Below, one piece after another: positions 55,878 to 64,000 of a stretch of 64,000 bases of DNA. Origin of the DNA: an uncultured Collinsella sp. (GTDB lineage Bacteria > Actinomycetota > Coriobacteriia > Coriobacteriales > Coriobacteriaceae). Position 1 is the first letter of the stretch; each line of letters opens with the position of its first letter. The stretch spans positions 1 to 64,000 of the forward strand of contig UQMO01000002.1 of assembly GCA_900542125.1 (NCBI GenBank), written 5' to 3'. The translations under genes and the position numbers were made by a program. Under the pieces are notes generated by a model, which was not told the DNA's origin, did no database searches, and saw nothing but the letters and a program-made list of their open reading frames with translations.

Positions 55878-56351
55878 CTATGAGCGCGTCTCCATCTTGG
55901 CGTGGCACTTGGGGCAGGTGACGCGAATCTTGCCCTTGCCCTTGGGGACGGAGAGCATCTGGCCGCAGTTGGGGCACTTGAGGTATGCCGTGGTCTTGCG
56001 ACCCTTCCACATCTTCTTGGCTGTGCGCTTGGCGCGCTCAAAGTCTTCCTTGCTCGTTCCGGCTGCGCGTGAGGTGCTGGCCGCTGCGGCGCCGGCGCCC
56101 AAGCTGGCGACAAACTTGCCCAAGCCGGGAACATTGGCGGTCGCGGCGACAAAGGCCTTGTTCTCCTTGTGACGTGCGTCGATATTTTTGGACAGGCCGC
56201 GCAGCACGCCAATCACGATTACGGCGATGGCAATCCAGCTGAGCCACTGGATGCGGGCTATCGATCCGATCATGGCGATGATAATGCCTGCGAAGCCCAT
56301 CACGATGGTGAGTTCGTCAGCGCCATTGCGGCCCTTCATAAAGTCATTCAT
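55878..56351 (-). CDS. membrane protein with C-terminal zinc ribbon
   Basis: A 157-residue protein with two hydrophobic helices near the N-terminus (about residues 15-30 and 34-52: IVMGFAGIIIAMIGSIA, WLSWIAIAVIVIGVLRGL). A basic Ala-rich linker follows, then a zinc ribbon at residues 124-153 (LKCPNCGQMLSVPKGKGKIR and TCPKCHAKM). Proteins of this build are common in Coriobacteriia and Firmicutes, and their role is unknown. It could sense or bind nucleic acid at the membrane, but nothing here proves that. Confidence 0.85.
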   Translation of the reverse strand: MNDFMKGRNGADELTIVMGFAGIIIAMIGSIARIQWLSWIAIAVIVIGVLRGLSKNIDARHKENKAFVAATANVPGLGKFVASLGAGAAAASTSRAAGTSKEDFERAKRTAKKMWKGRKTTAYLKCPNCGQMLSVPKGKGKIRVTCPKCHAKMETRS

Positions 56352-56406
56352 GCAAATTGCCTTTCATTCGATATGCCGCACGCCTTTATACCCGATTTAG
56401 AGCAAG

Positions 56407-56453
56407 GGGGACAGGTTAATCTGCACCAATGTGGTGCAAACGTACCTGTCCCC
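56407..56453. repeat. 47-bp hairpin of the ACCTGTCCC family
   Basis: Outer arms GGGGACAGGT / ACCTGTCCCC and inner arms GCACCA / TGGTGC. The segment TGGTGCAAAC also occurs at 21162-21171. Confidence 0.75.
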
Positions 56454-56463
56454 AATGCCCCAA

Positions 56464-56736
56464 TTACTTGGAGAGTTTGTCGACGACGCGTTCGATTTCG
56501 GCGAGTTTGGCGGCTTTGAGGTCTTCGTCGCCCGATTCGATTGCCGAAGTCACGCAGCCCTCGATATGCGCCTTGAGCACGTCGGCGTTAATGCGCGCGA
56601 GGAGCGCCTGTGTTGCCATGAGCTGCGTGGAGATGTCGACGCAATAGCGGTCCTCATCGACCATCCGCAAGATGCCGTCGATCTGGCCGCGTGCCGTTTT
56701 GAGCATGCGGGTCACCGATTTGTGGTCTGCCATCAT
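56464..56736 (-). CDS. csoR: CsoR-family copper-sensing repressor
   Basis: DUF156/CsoR-type all-helical repressor (90 aa). The Cu(I) ligand set C-H-C is visible: Cys in DEDRYCVDISTQL, then His and Cys in LKAHIEGCV. N-terminal basic residues (KSVTRMLKTARGQIDGILRM) contact DNA. It is encoded downstream of copZ and copA on the same strand. A GC-rich palindrome fitting a CsoR operator lies in the copA promoter at 59625-59655, which makes copper-responsive autoregulation likely. Two adjacent ATGs (56736, 56733) are possible starts. Confidence 0.93.
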   Translation of the reverse strand: MMADHKSVTRMLKTARGQIDGILRMVDEDRYCVDISTQLMATQALLARINADVLKAHIEGCVTSAIESGDEDLKAAKLAEIERVVDKLSK

Positions 56737-56778
56737 GGCGGGTCCTCGTTTCTGGTCGATCTTCCGGATGTCCCCGTC

Positions 56779-56845
56779 AGTTGCGGTGAAATACGGACTG
56801 TTTAAGGGCCTAGGGCGGCTCAACAGTCCGTATTTCACCGCAACT
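56779..56845. repeat. 67-bp palindrome with 24-bp perfect arms
   Basis: The left arm starts AGTTGCGGTGAAATACGGAC at 56779 and ends at 56802; the right arm 56822-56845 is its exact reverse complement, loop 19 bp. It lies between copZ and csoR. Confidence 0.95.
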
Positions 56846-56868
56846 TCTGAGGGGGCAGGTGGCGCCTG

Positions 56869-57090
56869 CTACGCGGCGGTTACGGACAGGGCATGGAACT
56901 TCTCGCCGGCGCCCTCGACGGCGGCAGCGAGCTGCTCGGCGGTCACGGTGTCGGCGCACTCCACCTGGACGGTCTGGGTCTCGTGATCGGCGTCGGCGTC
57001 GGTCACGCCGGCAACGTTGAGCAGTGCCGTCTCGACAGTAGCGTCGCAGTGGCCGCACATGAGACCGGAAGTCTTGATCGTGTAACGCAT
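56869..57090 (-). CDS. copZ: copper chaperone CopZ-like heavy-metal-associated protein
   Basis: A 73-residue HMA-domain protein (MRYTIKTSGLMCGHCDATVE) with the Cu(I)-binding M-C-x-x-C motif at residues 11-15. It delivers copper to CopA or to the CsoR repressor. A very good AGGGAGGA lies 6 nt before the ATG, and a longer in-frame reading to 57201 is unsupported. It is encoded between copA and csoR. Palindromes sit in both intercistronic gaps. Confidence 0.94.
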   Translation of the reverse strand: MRYTIKTSGLMCGHCDATVETALLNVAGVTDADADHETQTVQVECADTVTAEQLAAAVEGAGEKFHALSVTAA

Positions 57091-57116
57091 GGGTATTCCT
57101 CCCTGTTGTGTCGGCT

Positions 57117-57206
57117 TTCCCAGGTGCCCGACCTTGACCTTCAAGCCGTCGCTCGCGTACCAAAGTACGCGTCGCTCCTCTTTCAGGCCAATCTCGGGCA
57201 CCTGGA
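57117..57206. repeat. 90-bp palindrome between copA and copZ
   Basis: Outer arms TTCCCAGGTGCCCGA (57117-57131) / TCGGGCACCTGGAA (57193-57206) and an inner CGTAC-CAAA-GTACG stem. It might terminate or process the copA message before copZ. Confidence 0.85.
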
Positions 57207-57237
57207 AAACCCGTTCTAAATGGACGTAATGGTGAGC

Positions 57238-59577
57238 CTATTTTGCCACTTTTGGCTTAAAGGATTTTAAGCGCAGCACGTTGCTTACGACGCATACGCT
57301 CGACAGGCTCATGGCCGCGGCGCCAAACATCGGCGAGAGTTGCCAGCCCGTGAGGGGGAAGAACACGCCCGCGGCGAGCGGAATGCCGATGCCGTTGTAG
57401 AACAGCGCCCAGAACAGGTCCTGCTTGATGTTGCGGATCGTGGCGCGCGAAAGCTCGATGGCGCGGGCGACGTCCATGAGGTCGCTGCGCATGAGTACCA
57501 CGTCGGCGCCCTCCTTGGCGATGTCGGCGCCGGTGCCGATAGCAAGGCCCACGTCGGCGCGCGCCAGGGCGGGGGAATCGTTGATGCCGTCGCCCACCAT
57601 GGCGACCTTACTGCCCGCATCCTGCAGCTCGCGCACGTGGCGCTCCTTGTCGGCGGGAAGCACGTCGGCGATGACCTGCTCGCTGGTCAGTCCCACGCGT
57701 CGGGCGATGGCCTCGGCCGTCACGCGGTTGTCGCCGGTGAGCATGCGTACATCGACGCCAAGTGAGCGCAGTGCGGCGATGGCCTCGGCGCTCGTCTCCT
57801 TGACCTCGTCAGCCACGGCAATGGTGCCAGCAAGCTCGCCGTTCTTGGCAAAGAACAGCGGCGTCTTGCCCTCGGCGGCAAATTGTTCGGCAAGACCCGC
57901 GGGCACGGTAACGCCCAGCTCGTCCATCAGGCGTACGTTGCCGGCTGCAATGGCGTTTTGCCCTTCGCGCGCCGTAACGCCTCGCCCGGGCACGGCAGTA
58001 AAGTCCTCGACCATGCGCGCGACGATCCCGCGTGTCTCGCACTCGGCCATAATCGCCTCGGCCAGCGGGTGCTCACTTGAGCGTTCCAGCGCAGCGGCCA
58101 GCTTGAGCAGCGCTTTTTTGCTCATGGCGGGCGAGCCGTCGGCGCGCGTGGCTACCACGATATCGGTCACGGCAGGCTTGCCGCGAGTGACCGTTCCCGT
58201 CTTATCGAGCACCACGGTGCCCACGCTGCGCAGATTCTCCAGCGCCTCGGCGCTCTTGAACAGAATGCCCATCTCGGCGCCCTTGCCGGTGCCGACCATA
58301 ATGGCGACGGGCGTGGCCAGACCCAATGCGCACGGACAGCTGATCACCAGCACGGCCACGGCGGAGGTGAGCGCCTCGTTTATGCTGCCGGTCAGTGCCA
58401 TCCACACCGCAAAGGTCACAGCCGAGATCACGAACACCACGGGCACGAACACGCCGGCGACTTTGTCGGCCATGCGGGCGATGGGCGCCTTGGTGGCGTT
58501 GGCGTCCTCGACGAGCTGGATAATCTTGGCGAGTGACGTGTCGGCGCCCACGCGTGTGGCACGGAAGGTAAACGAGCCCGTGCGGTTGACCGTGGCCGCG
58601 TTGACAGTGTCGCCGGCGGTCTTCTCCACGGGAATGGATTCGCCGGTCAGTGCACTTTCGTCCACGGCCGAGCTGCCCTTGAGCACCACGCCGTCGACAG
58701 GGATGGACTCGCCGGGGCGCACGCGTAGGACTTGGCCGGGAAGGATGGCGTCGACATCGACGGTGGCCTCGGTACCGTCCTCTGCCACGACGGTCGCGGT
58801 CTTGGGCGCCAGGTCGATCAGTGCCTCGATGGCGCCGCCGGTTTTTGACTTGCTGCGCGTCTCGAGGTATTTGCCCACGGTAACGAGCGACAGGATCGTA
58901 CCTGCGCTCTCAAAATACAGATTGTCCATGCTCGTCATCATGGCCTTGTGGACCTGACCCGCGGCTAATTGGTCGGCCATGATGAACATGGCGTAGAGCG
59001 ACCAGGCGATGGAGGCGGTGGCGCCCACGGCAATAAGGGCGTCCATGGTAGGCGCGCCGTGCGCGAGTGATTTAAACCCGTTGATAAAGTACGCGTCGTT
59101 GACGTAGACGATGGGAATGAGCAGGACGAGCTCGGTGAGCGCGAGCGTCATGCTGTGGGTGTGGTCGATGAAGACGCCGGGCAGTGGCCAGCCGAGCATG
59201 TGCCCCATGCCTATGTAGAACAGTGGGATGAGGAATACGATCGAGACGATGAGGCGGGTGCGCATGGCGGAGGCGGCTGCCTCCAGCTTTTTGGTCGGCG
59301 ACTCCATATGGGCGGCGCCGGACCTGGCTTGCGCACTTCCGCTTTGGACAGCGTCGGTGCCCGCGCTGACGGGCGAGGCCGAGTAGCCCGCGCGGTCGAC
59401 AGCGGTACAGATGTCGTCGGGGGAGACCTGCGCGGGGTCGTAGTCGACCAGCATGGAGCCGGCGAGCAGGTTGACCGCGACGCTTTGGACGCCGTCGAGC
59501 TTGCTCACGGCACGGTCCACGTGCGCCTGGCAGGCGGCGCACGTCATGCCGCCCACATCGAACTTATCTTGAGCCAT
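57238..59577 (-). CDS. copA: copper-translocating P1B-type ATPase
   Basis: Cu(I)-exporting P-type ATPase (779 aa) in the cytoplasmic membrane. An N-terminal HMA domain has [16 protein letters not shown]. Eight membrane helices include the CPC metal site in [15 protein letters not shown]. The actuator region carries [10 protein letters not shown], the phosphorylated aspartate is in [12 protein letters not shown], the nucleotide domain has the SEHPLAEAI histidine motif, and [11 protein letters not shown] is intact. It is first in the copA-copZ-csoR cluster. AGAAAGGAG precedes the ATG, and the upstream promoter contains a CsoR-type operator. Confidence 0.97.
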   Translation of the reverse strand: MAQDKFDVGGMTCAACQAHVDRAVSKLDGVQSVAVNLLAGSMLVDYDPAQVSPDDICTAVDRAGYSASPVSAGTDAVQSGSAQARSGAAHMESPTKKLEAAASAMRTRLIVSIVFLIPLFYIGMGHMLGWPLPGVFIDHTHSMTLALTELVLLIPIVYVNDAYFINGFKSLAHGAPTMDALIAVGATASIAWSLYAMFIMADQLAAGQVHKAMMTSMDNLYFESAGTILSLVTVGKYLETRSKSKTGGAIEALIDLAPKTATVVAEDGTEATVDVDAILPGQVLRVRPGESIPVDGVVLKGSSAVDESALTGESIPVEKTAGDTVNAATVNRTGSFTFRATRVGADTSLAKIIQLVEDANATKAPIARMADKVAGVFVPVVFVISAVTFAVWMALTGSINEALTSAVAVLVISCPCALGLATPVAIMVGTGKGAEMGILFKSAEALENLRSVGTVVLDKTGTVTRGKPAVTDIVVATRADGSPAMSKKALLKLAAALERSSEHPLAEAIMAECETRGIVARMVEDFTAVPGRGVTAREGQNAIAAGNVRLMDELGVTVPAGLAEQFAAEGKTPLFFAKNGELAGTIAVADEVKETSAEAIAALRSLGVDVRMLTGDNRVTAEAIARRVGLTSEQVIADVLPADKERHVRELQDAGSKVAMVGDGINDSPALARADVGLAIGTGADIAKEGADVVLMRSDLMDVARAIELSRATIRNIKQDLFWALFYNGIGIPLAAGVFFPLTGWQLSPMFGAAAMSLSSVCVVSNVLRLKSFKPKVAK

Positions 59578-59624
59578 GGCTTCTCCTTTCTGTTGTTCGC
59601 TGTTGGAATTGTTAACCTGATGAT

Positions 59625-59655
59625 ACTATACACCCATACCCCCTGGGGGTGTCTA
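59625..59655 (-). promoter_or_regulatory. copA promoter with CsoR-type operator in the spacer
   Basis: On the minus strand, -35 TAGACA (59650-59655) and -10 TATAGT (59625-59630) are separated by 19 bp. The spacer carries the GC-rich palindrome ACCCCC-T-GGGGGT (59638-59650), the known style of CsoR site. Bound repressor would block the promoter. Confidence 0.75.
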
Positions 59656-59730
59656 GTACAGAAAGAAATGTATGAGATTTCGTTACAGATGAGGATGGAT
59701 GGTTGGCCGATGGACCGTCCCAACCAATCA

Positions 59731-59785
59731 TCTCAATCTGTAACATCTAGCAGGGAAAATGACCTCTAACTGTTACAGATCGAGA
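59731..59785. repeat. 55-bp palindromic element, copy 9
   Basis: TCTCAATCTGTAAC ... GTTACAGATCGAGA, between copA and the kinase stop. Confidence 0.95.
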
Positions 59786-59828
59786 CAATTGCCGGGGAGG
59801 GGTCCCGTTGCGGCAAGACGCTCGCCGC

Positions 59829-61913
59829 CTAGATACAGAACCCGGGGATCACACAGGTTAGCTTGTTTGGCTTTTCCGCAGGCGTTGCGTACGTAAAGAC
59901 GTCGCCGTCGTGTCCCACGCGGTTCATATAGAGCGTGCCTTCGCTCTCCGATGTGTCGGGGCTCACCGTGCGCTCCCACCAGCAGGTGTCCTTGCCCTTC
60001 CACTGGCGGACCATCGTCTCGTTCGTGGAATACGGGCTTACCTTGAGCTCGCGGAAGAGCTGATACTCCTTGCCCTCGCCGTTGTAGATGTCTGCCAGGT
60101 AGTGATAGTCCTCGGTAAACGAATCGGGCGGTTGCGTACCGCACAGCTCGACCATGGCGGGCAGCCAAAGGGTTGCGGGCAACTCGCTCAGGCACGATGC
60201 GCTGTTGGCGGCGCCCACATTGTTCGAGACCTTCTTGACACCTTTAATGAGCGCGCGCAACTCGTTGGGCAGCAGCTTAAGGCCGTCGCCGTTGAGCCAC
60301 TCCCGCAGCTCGCAATCTGCCCAGCCGGCGCTCGGCGGTTCAGCCACAGCGTTGCGCTCGGCAATACCCGCGTCGAACATAAACGTCAGCCCGGCCTTGC
60401 CCGTCCCGTCCAGAAGCTCATCGTGGCGGATGCCCACAAGCTGCGCGCCAACCTGCAGCCCGTTGGTGAGCGTGACACGCTTGGTACACGGATAGGGGAT
60501 ATGCCCATCGGCATCGAGCAGGTGATAGCGCTTGGCAATCTCGCGTGCCTCGCTACGGGTCTCGGCGGCCTTAATCTTGAGCGAAATCTCCTGCAGCTGA
60601 TCCCAAGTGTAGTCGTCAAGTGAGCTGCGGATGCCGTCCAGGTAGTCGGGGATGCCAAAGCCATGGGTCGCCGCCCCAATGACGCTGAGCCCCGCAACGG
60701 CTGCAACGACGCCACCGATAATAAAGCGGCGGCGGGTCATGGCATCGTGCCGGGCCTGCTCCAGGATCTCTCGCGCGCGCTCGCCGGCGACGTCGACCTT
60801 AAGGTGTGTACCGGAGTCGATATCAATTGCGGCGTCACTGCCCGCGCCTTCGCGGCCCTCGGATTCGGCATCGGTGAGGTATGCCGAGAGCACCTCGAGC
60901 ATCTGCTGCTCGGTGGGACGATCGCACTGCTCGACTGAGAGACCCTTCATGATGATTTGGACGAGCGCTTCATCGCCCTCGCAGCGCGGCTCGAGCGGTG
61001 CCGGCTTGGTCTTGGTCTTTACGAGATAGAACGAGCCGGTTGCAGTGGCGTCCGTCGACTCAAAGTCAAACGGTTTGCGACCGCTGTAGAGCTGGTACAG
61101 AATGCTCGAAAGCGCGTAGACATCGATTGCCGGCGAACGGCGAAGGGCCGCGATGCCTTCGATATCCTGCGTGAGCATCTCGGGCGCGGCGTATGCGGGC
61201 GTGGCAAAGCGCCAGATGTCGGCGCGCCGGGTGATCGTGTCGTCGCCGAGAGCCATGGTCGCGGAGCCCATGTCGATGAGGCAGGGGTCAAAGGAACAAT
61301 CGGCAATCTGCTGCTCGAGTGTTCGGCTGGTGGTGCGGAACATGATATTGGCAGGCGACAGGTCGCGATGGACGACCGGATTCACGAGGCCTTGGGTCAT
61401 CAAGAGCGCACGAAGCACGGCGTTTCCGACGGCGGCGACCATCTGGGTGGTCAGCCCGCCCGAGGCGTCGTGCGGAAGCAGAGGTAGCGCCTGCTTGAGT
61501 GAGGTGCCCTCGACCCACTCCATGAGGATGAGCGGGTCATCCTCGCACGATCCGTAGCCATAGACGCGTGGAAATCCGCGCAGGTGCGAGACGGTACACA
61601 GATGACGGTACTCCTCGAACAGCGCGGCGGTGTTGGCCAGGTGCGCTGCCGATTGCTCGGCGGAACGGTCGGGGGCTTGGCCGGAAAGGATGGCGTTGTC
61701 CTTGAGTAGCTTGACGGCAAAGACCTCGCCGCTCGTGTTGGTCGCGCGCAGCACGTGCCCGATGTTGCCGTTGTTGCGGTGGGCCGTCTGGAGAATAAGC
61801 GTCATAAACCGACGCTTGGCCTCGTCCTCGGCGCTGGGGTCGACCACCACGGCGGTGTCGAACGTGTCAAGACGGATGAGTTTGTCGCCATAGGCGCTAT
61901 CGGTAGTATCCAT
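59829..61913 (-). CDS. membrane Ser/Thr kinase with DUF6273-like C-terminal domain
   Basis: Eukaryotic-like Ser/Thr protein kinase (694 aa). The kinase domain (about residues 50-320) has AVKLLKD, the catalytic VVHRDLSPANIMF around residue 180, a DMG variant of DFG in PCLIDMGSATMA, and YAAPEMLTQDIEG. A single membrane helix follows (about 396-416, FIIGGVVAAVAGLSVIGAA). The outer part (about 480-690) ends in a DUF6273-like domain (GWADCELREWLNGDGLKLLP). The layout suggests an outside sensor coupled to an inside kinase. The FHA protein gene upstream may encode a partner or substrate. The ATG at 61913 has AAAGGAA upstream. Confidence 0.88.
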   Translation of the reverse strand: MDTTDSAYGDKLIRLDTFDTAVVVDPSAEDEAKRRFMTLILQTAHRNNGNIGHVLRATNTSGEVFAVKLLKDNAILSGQAPDRSAEQSAAHLANTAALFEEYRHLCTVSHLRGFPRVYGYGSCEDDPLILMEWVEGTSLKQALPLLPHDASGGLTTQMVAAVGNAVLRALLMTQGLVNPVVHRDLSPANIMFRTTSRTLEQQIADCSFDPCLIDMGSATMALGDDTITRRADIWRFATPAYAAPEMLTQDIEGIAALRRSPAIDVYALSSILYQLYSGRKPFDFESTDATATGSFYLVKTKTKPAPLEPRCEGDEALVQIIMKGLSVEQCDRPTEQQMLEVLSAYLTDAESEGREGAGSDAAIDIDSGTHLKVDVAGERAREILEQARHDAMTRRRFIIGGVVAAVAGLSVIGAATHGFGIPDYLDGIRSSLDDYTWDQLQEISLKIKAAETRSEAREIAKRYHLLDADGHIPYPCTKRVTLTNGLQVGAQLVGIRHDELLDGTGKAGLTFMFDAGIAERNAVAEPPSAGWADCELREWLNGDGLKLLPNELRALIKGVKKVSNNVGAANSASCLSELPATLWLPAMVELCGTQPPDSFTEDYHYLADIYNGEGKEYQLFRELKVSPYSTNETMVRQWKGKDTCWWERTVSPDTSESEGTLYMNRVGHDGDVFTYATPAEKPNKLTCVIPGFCI

Positions 61914-62049
61914 GGCGTTCCTTTGTCTGGCATGAGTTGCCGCACGTTTACGCGAGCAGTGCGGATATCGGTAAAGTACTATGATAGCCGCACTGCCCAC
62001 GTATACCGCTGAGTATTGTCGTTTACGATGCAGAAGGTAGAAGACGAAA

Positions 62050-62084
62050 GACGGACGGCGACCGTCTTTCGATCGCCGTCCGTG
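62050..62084 (-). terminator. terminator of the FHA gene
   Basis: ACGGACGGCGA / TCGCCGTCCGT stem with a loop containing CCGTCTTTCG; on the minus strand it is followed by CTTTCGTCTT. The T-run is imperfect. Confidence 0.55.
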
Positions 62085-63047
62085 CTAGTCCACAATGACA
62101 AGGAATGTCGTGTAGAGACCCAGATGGAGCCTGTCGCTGTTGGCTATTTCCACCGGGGGATAGATCTTGCCAGGCTCGCGCTGGTCGCGCGGCGGCTCAA
62201 TCACAATATCGCCGTCACCCGCGCCCGATTCGAGCACCGTGCCGTTGGTCGACCCAAGGCCCTGGGCGTACCAGTGCTCACCCTCGAGCCAAATGCGAAG
62301 ATGCTCGCGCGATGCGTCGGCGCCCACATCGGTGATGCTGGGTGAGGTTTTGGGCAAAGAACCAATCACGGTGCCGCGCGGATCGCGTGTGAGGGGATGG
62401 ATTTGCATGTCGGCGCAGTTGTCGGCATGGGTTCTGAGCAGACCGAGGTTGGGGGCGACGGTGCGCGGCTGCTCCAGGCTGCTCATAAAGCCACGTCCGA
62501 CGGTAGTTTCGGTGGTGCCAAAATGCCCGCCCGTCTTGCTGTCGCAAAAGCGCTCGACGGTGGCCACGCCCTGAACGGGATCGGCGAGCGCCCCCGTTGC
62601 CACAAAGAGCATAAGGTAAAGCGTGCTTTTCTCGCGCACGGCATTGCCGTCAAAGTTGTCGATGCGATTGAGGGCATTTGCATATAGGTGGCTGTCCAGC
62701 TTGTAGCTGGTGAGAGCCGACATCATTTCGTTGGCGGCCGGACCGCGATAGTGCTCGGCGATTGCCCGATAGGCGGACTCGCCGCCGCCGAGCTTGCTGC
62801 AGATTGCCGCGGAAAGGTTGAGCGTGGTGACAGTAAAGTCGCTGTAGATGGAGGGCGCGCACTGGTCAGGCTTGCGATGGACGATGTAACGGGTGAGATA
62901 CGAGCGGTTGGAAGAGCACTTCTCGAGCAGGGTACTGCCGAGATAAGAGTTTCCATTGATAAGCATTCGGGCGATCTCGAGATGTTTAAGACCGCCGAAC
63001 GAGCGAATATCGTTATAGAGGACCGAGCAAGGCGTCTCTGCTGCCAC
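62085..63047 (-). CDS. FHA-domain protein
   Basis: A 320-residue soluble protein. The N-terminal 200 residues are a helical region I do not recognise (ILMINGNSYLGS-like stretch near residue 30). The C-terminal part (about 225-320) is an FHA domain, with phosphothreonine-binding signatures DASREHLRIWLEGEHWYAQ and GLGSTNGTVLESG. FHA domains bind phosphothreonine on kinase partners or substrates, and the adjacent Ser/Thr kinase makes this a likely signalling pair. GTG at 63047 is preferred because AAAGGAGGT precedes it; a TTG at 63077 is in frame but weaker. Confidence 0.85.
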   Translation of the reverse strand: MAAETPCSVLYNDIRSFGGLKHLEIARMLINGNSYLGSTLLEKCSSNRSYLTRYIVHRKPDQCAPSIYSDFTVTTLNLSAAICSKLGGGESAYRAIAEHYRGPAANEMMSALTSYKLDSHLYANALNRIDNFDGNAVREKSTLYLMLFVATGALADPVQGVATVERFCDSKTGGHFGTTETTVGRGFMSSLEQPRTVAPNLGLLRTHADNCADMQIHPLTRDPRGTVIGSLPKTSPSITDVGADASREHLRIWLEGEHWYAQGLGSTNGTVLESGAGDGDIVIEPPRDQREPGKIYPPVEIANSDRLHLGLYTTFLVIVD

Positions 63048-63227
63048 GGATACCTCCTTTGATTGCTTCCTAGCCAATATGGCGATAGGAATTAATGGCC
63101 CCCGGTGGGCGACGTATTAAATGGCCGCGCAATATATAGCGTAACCAAAGCAAAATTATAGGTCACGTGTGCGAAGTTGCAGGAAGACTGAGAGATTTGG
63201 TTTGGACTGGACGGAAATCCCCCTCTG

Positions 63228-63282
63228 TCTTGATCTATAACAATTGGGACCGATTTTGCTCCGTAACTGTTACAGATTGAGA
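63228..63282. repeat. 55-bp palindromic element, copy 10
   Basis: TCTTGATCTATAAC ... GTTACAGATTGAGA; left arm more diverged than in the other copies. Confidence 0.9.
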
Positions 63283-63308
63283 CGTTTGTGAACCGTGCCG
63301 ACCGTTTG

Positions 63309-63363
63309 TCTCGATCCGTAACATGTAGACCCGGTTTTGCTCCGTAATTGTTACAGATTGAGA
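63309..63363. repeat. 55-bp palindromic element, copy 11
   Basis: TCTCGATCCGTAAC ... GTTACAGATTGAGA, 26 bases after copy 10; their middles share TTTTGCTCCGTAA. Confidence 0.93.
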
Positions 63364-63627
63364 CAATCGGTCCGGGCCCGCCCCGTCATCTGTGGTTTAC
63401 GTGGGGGCATGCGAAGCGCGGGTATACTAACCGGCGGCGAATCTGCTCCATCGCTTAGGGCCGCTGCGTCTGGACGGCGCGTGATAGGGCTGCCAAAGCG
63501 ATCGCCAGCGTGCTGAGCAACGTCCTCTCTGTGCGCACCTGTTTTTGTATGTATTAGCGCACTACCAAGCACGCTCGCGCGGCCGCATGCCGTGCCCATA
63601 ACGCGTGCAGATAAGGAACAACAACAT

Positions 63628-64000
63628 ATGCGTAATTCTGTATCCGACGTCACGGACGCCGAGATTCTGGACGAGGCCCGCGAGGCCATGACCCAGGCTG
63701 CCTTCGATGCTGCCGACGAGGCCAGCGCCGCCGAGACCGTTGAGTCCGCGACCGAGAGCCTGCCCGCCTTTGACGAGCTGGGGCTTTCCGACGAGATGCT
63801 TCGTGCTATCGAGAACCTGGGCTACACGGCGCCGACGCCCGTGCAGGCCGGCTCGATCCCCGTGGTGCTCGAGGGCCGCGACCTGCTTGCCGCCGCCCAG
63901 ACCGGCACCGGCAAGACGGCCGCCTTTTTGCTGCCGACCATGAACAATCTGGAGCACATCGCTCCGCCCGAGCCCGTGCGCGAGCGCGGCGGCCGCAACC
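63628..64000 (+). CDS. DEAD-box RNA helicase, 5' part
   Basis: Start of an ATP-dependent RNA helicase, cut by the window end after about 124 codons. It has an acidic N-terminal stretch (about residues 1-45), then FDELGLSDEMLRAIENLGYT and PTPVQAGSIPV (Q motif), and motif I AAQTGTGKTAAFLLPTM. The frame is open to the last base. AAGGAA lies about 10 nt before the ATG. Which DEAD-box helicase it is (CsdA/DeaD or RhlE type) cannot be decided from this part. Confidence 0.93.
   Translation, partial: MRNSVSDVTDAEILDEAREAMTQAAFDAADEASAAETVESATESLPAFDELGLSDEMLRAIENLGYTAPTPVQAGSIPVVLEGRDLLAAAQTGTGKTAAFLLPTMNNLEHIAPPEPVRERGGRN

Larger units (their letters stand above)
63078..63627. other. intergenic region with two 55-bp palindromes and a helicase leader
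   Basis: About 550 bp without a gene. It holds copies 10 and 11 of the 55-bp element and then TATACT (63422-63427) as a possible -10 site. About 200 bases of untranslated leader run up to the helicase start. The long leader is reminiscent of cold-shock-controlled helicase genes, but no structure was worked out. Confidence 0.5.

Overview
The window reads as the end of a draft contig from a gut actinobacterium of class Coriobacteriia, most likely Collinsella or a close relative. This rests on about 60% GC, Collinsella-like protein sequences, an alanine-rich extended bL31, a split transketolase, FtsE with a long proline/alanine-rich N-terminus, and a reverse rubrerythrin. No rRNA or other taxonomic marker is present, so the genus is an inference. 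The first 49 bases are not biological: they are an Illumina Nextera P7 tail, an i7 index and the mosaic end.

1-13.5 kb: a truncated phosphoesterase and small proteins, an ALDH/Fe-ADH pair, rubrerythrin, an endonuclease-like gene bracketed by two copies of a 118-bp palindromic element, the pdxR regulator divergent from pdxST (pyridoxal phosphate synthesis), an IS110-family insertion next to a 60-bp hairpin, a Cof-type HAD phosphatase, citrate synthase and an ACT-domain protein. 13.5-20.5 kb is a decaying accessory island: an N-truncated tyrosine recombinase, a YozG/YoaS-like HTH plus DUF2975 pair, and ABC exporter genes. These comprise a permease with an in-frame stop, an ATPase, a permease-ATPase fusion, and a third permease cut off after about 20 codons where host DNA resumes.

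20.5-43.4 kb is mostly core: rpmE with a structured leader, secA-prfB, a YitT protein, split transketolase, ftsEX, rnr, a solitary serine recombinase, a VanZ-like protein, an N-acetylmuramate catabolism cluster (murR, murQ, murP, mupG) with a 17-bp tandem duplication over the murR start, an Spx/ArsC-like protein, tRNA-Gln and tRNA-Glu, a TPR protein, smpB, and a flavin reductase-like protein followed by rubredoxin. 43.5-64 kb holds mntH, gltBD, a second endonuclease-like gene, an amidohydrolase, a copA-copZ-csoR copper cluster with a CsoR-type operator in its promoter, a membrane Ser/Thr kinase with a DUF6273-like C-terminus beside an FHA protein, and the start of a DEAD-box helicase.

The most unusual theme is palindromic DNA between genes. 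Eleven copies of one 55-bp element (arms reading TCTCRATCTGTAAC) lie between 43.4 and 63.4 kb, and five of them flank a gene with an AbiEi-like N-terminal region and a PD-(D/E)XK/DUF559-like C-terminus. A related gene near 5 kb is bracketed by an unrelated 118-bp palindrome. At least eight other long hairpins, with arms of up to 31 bp, sit in other spacers. A repeat family paired with a nuclease-like protein, analogous to REP elements with RAYT transposases, is the best candidate here for an undescribed system. That is a hypothesis, not a demonstrated function.
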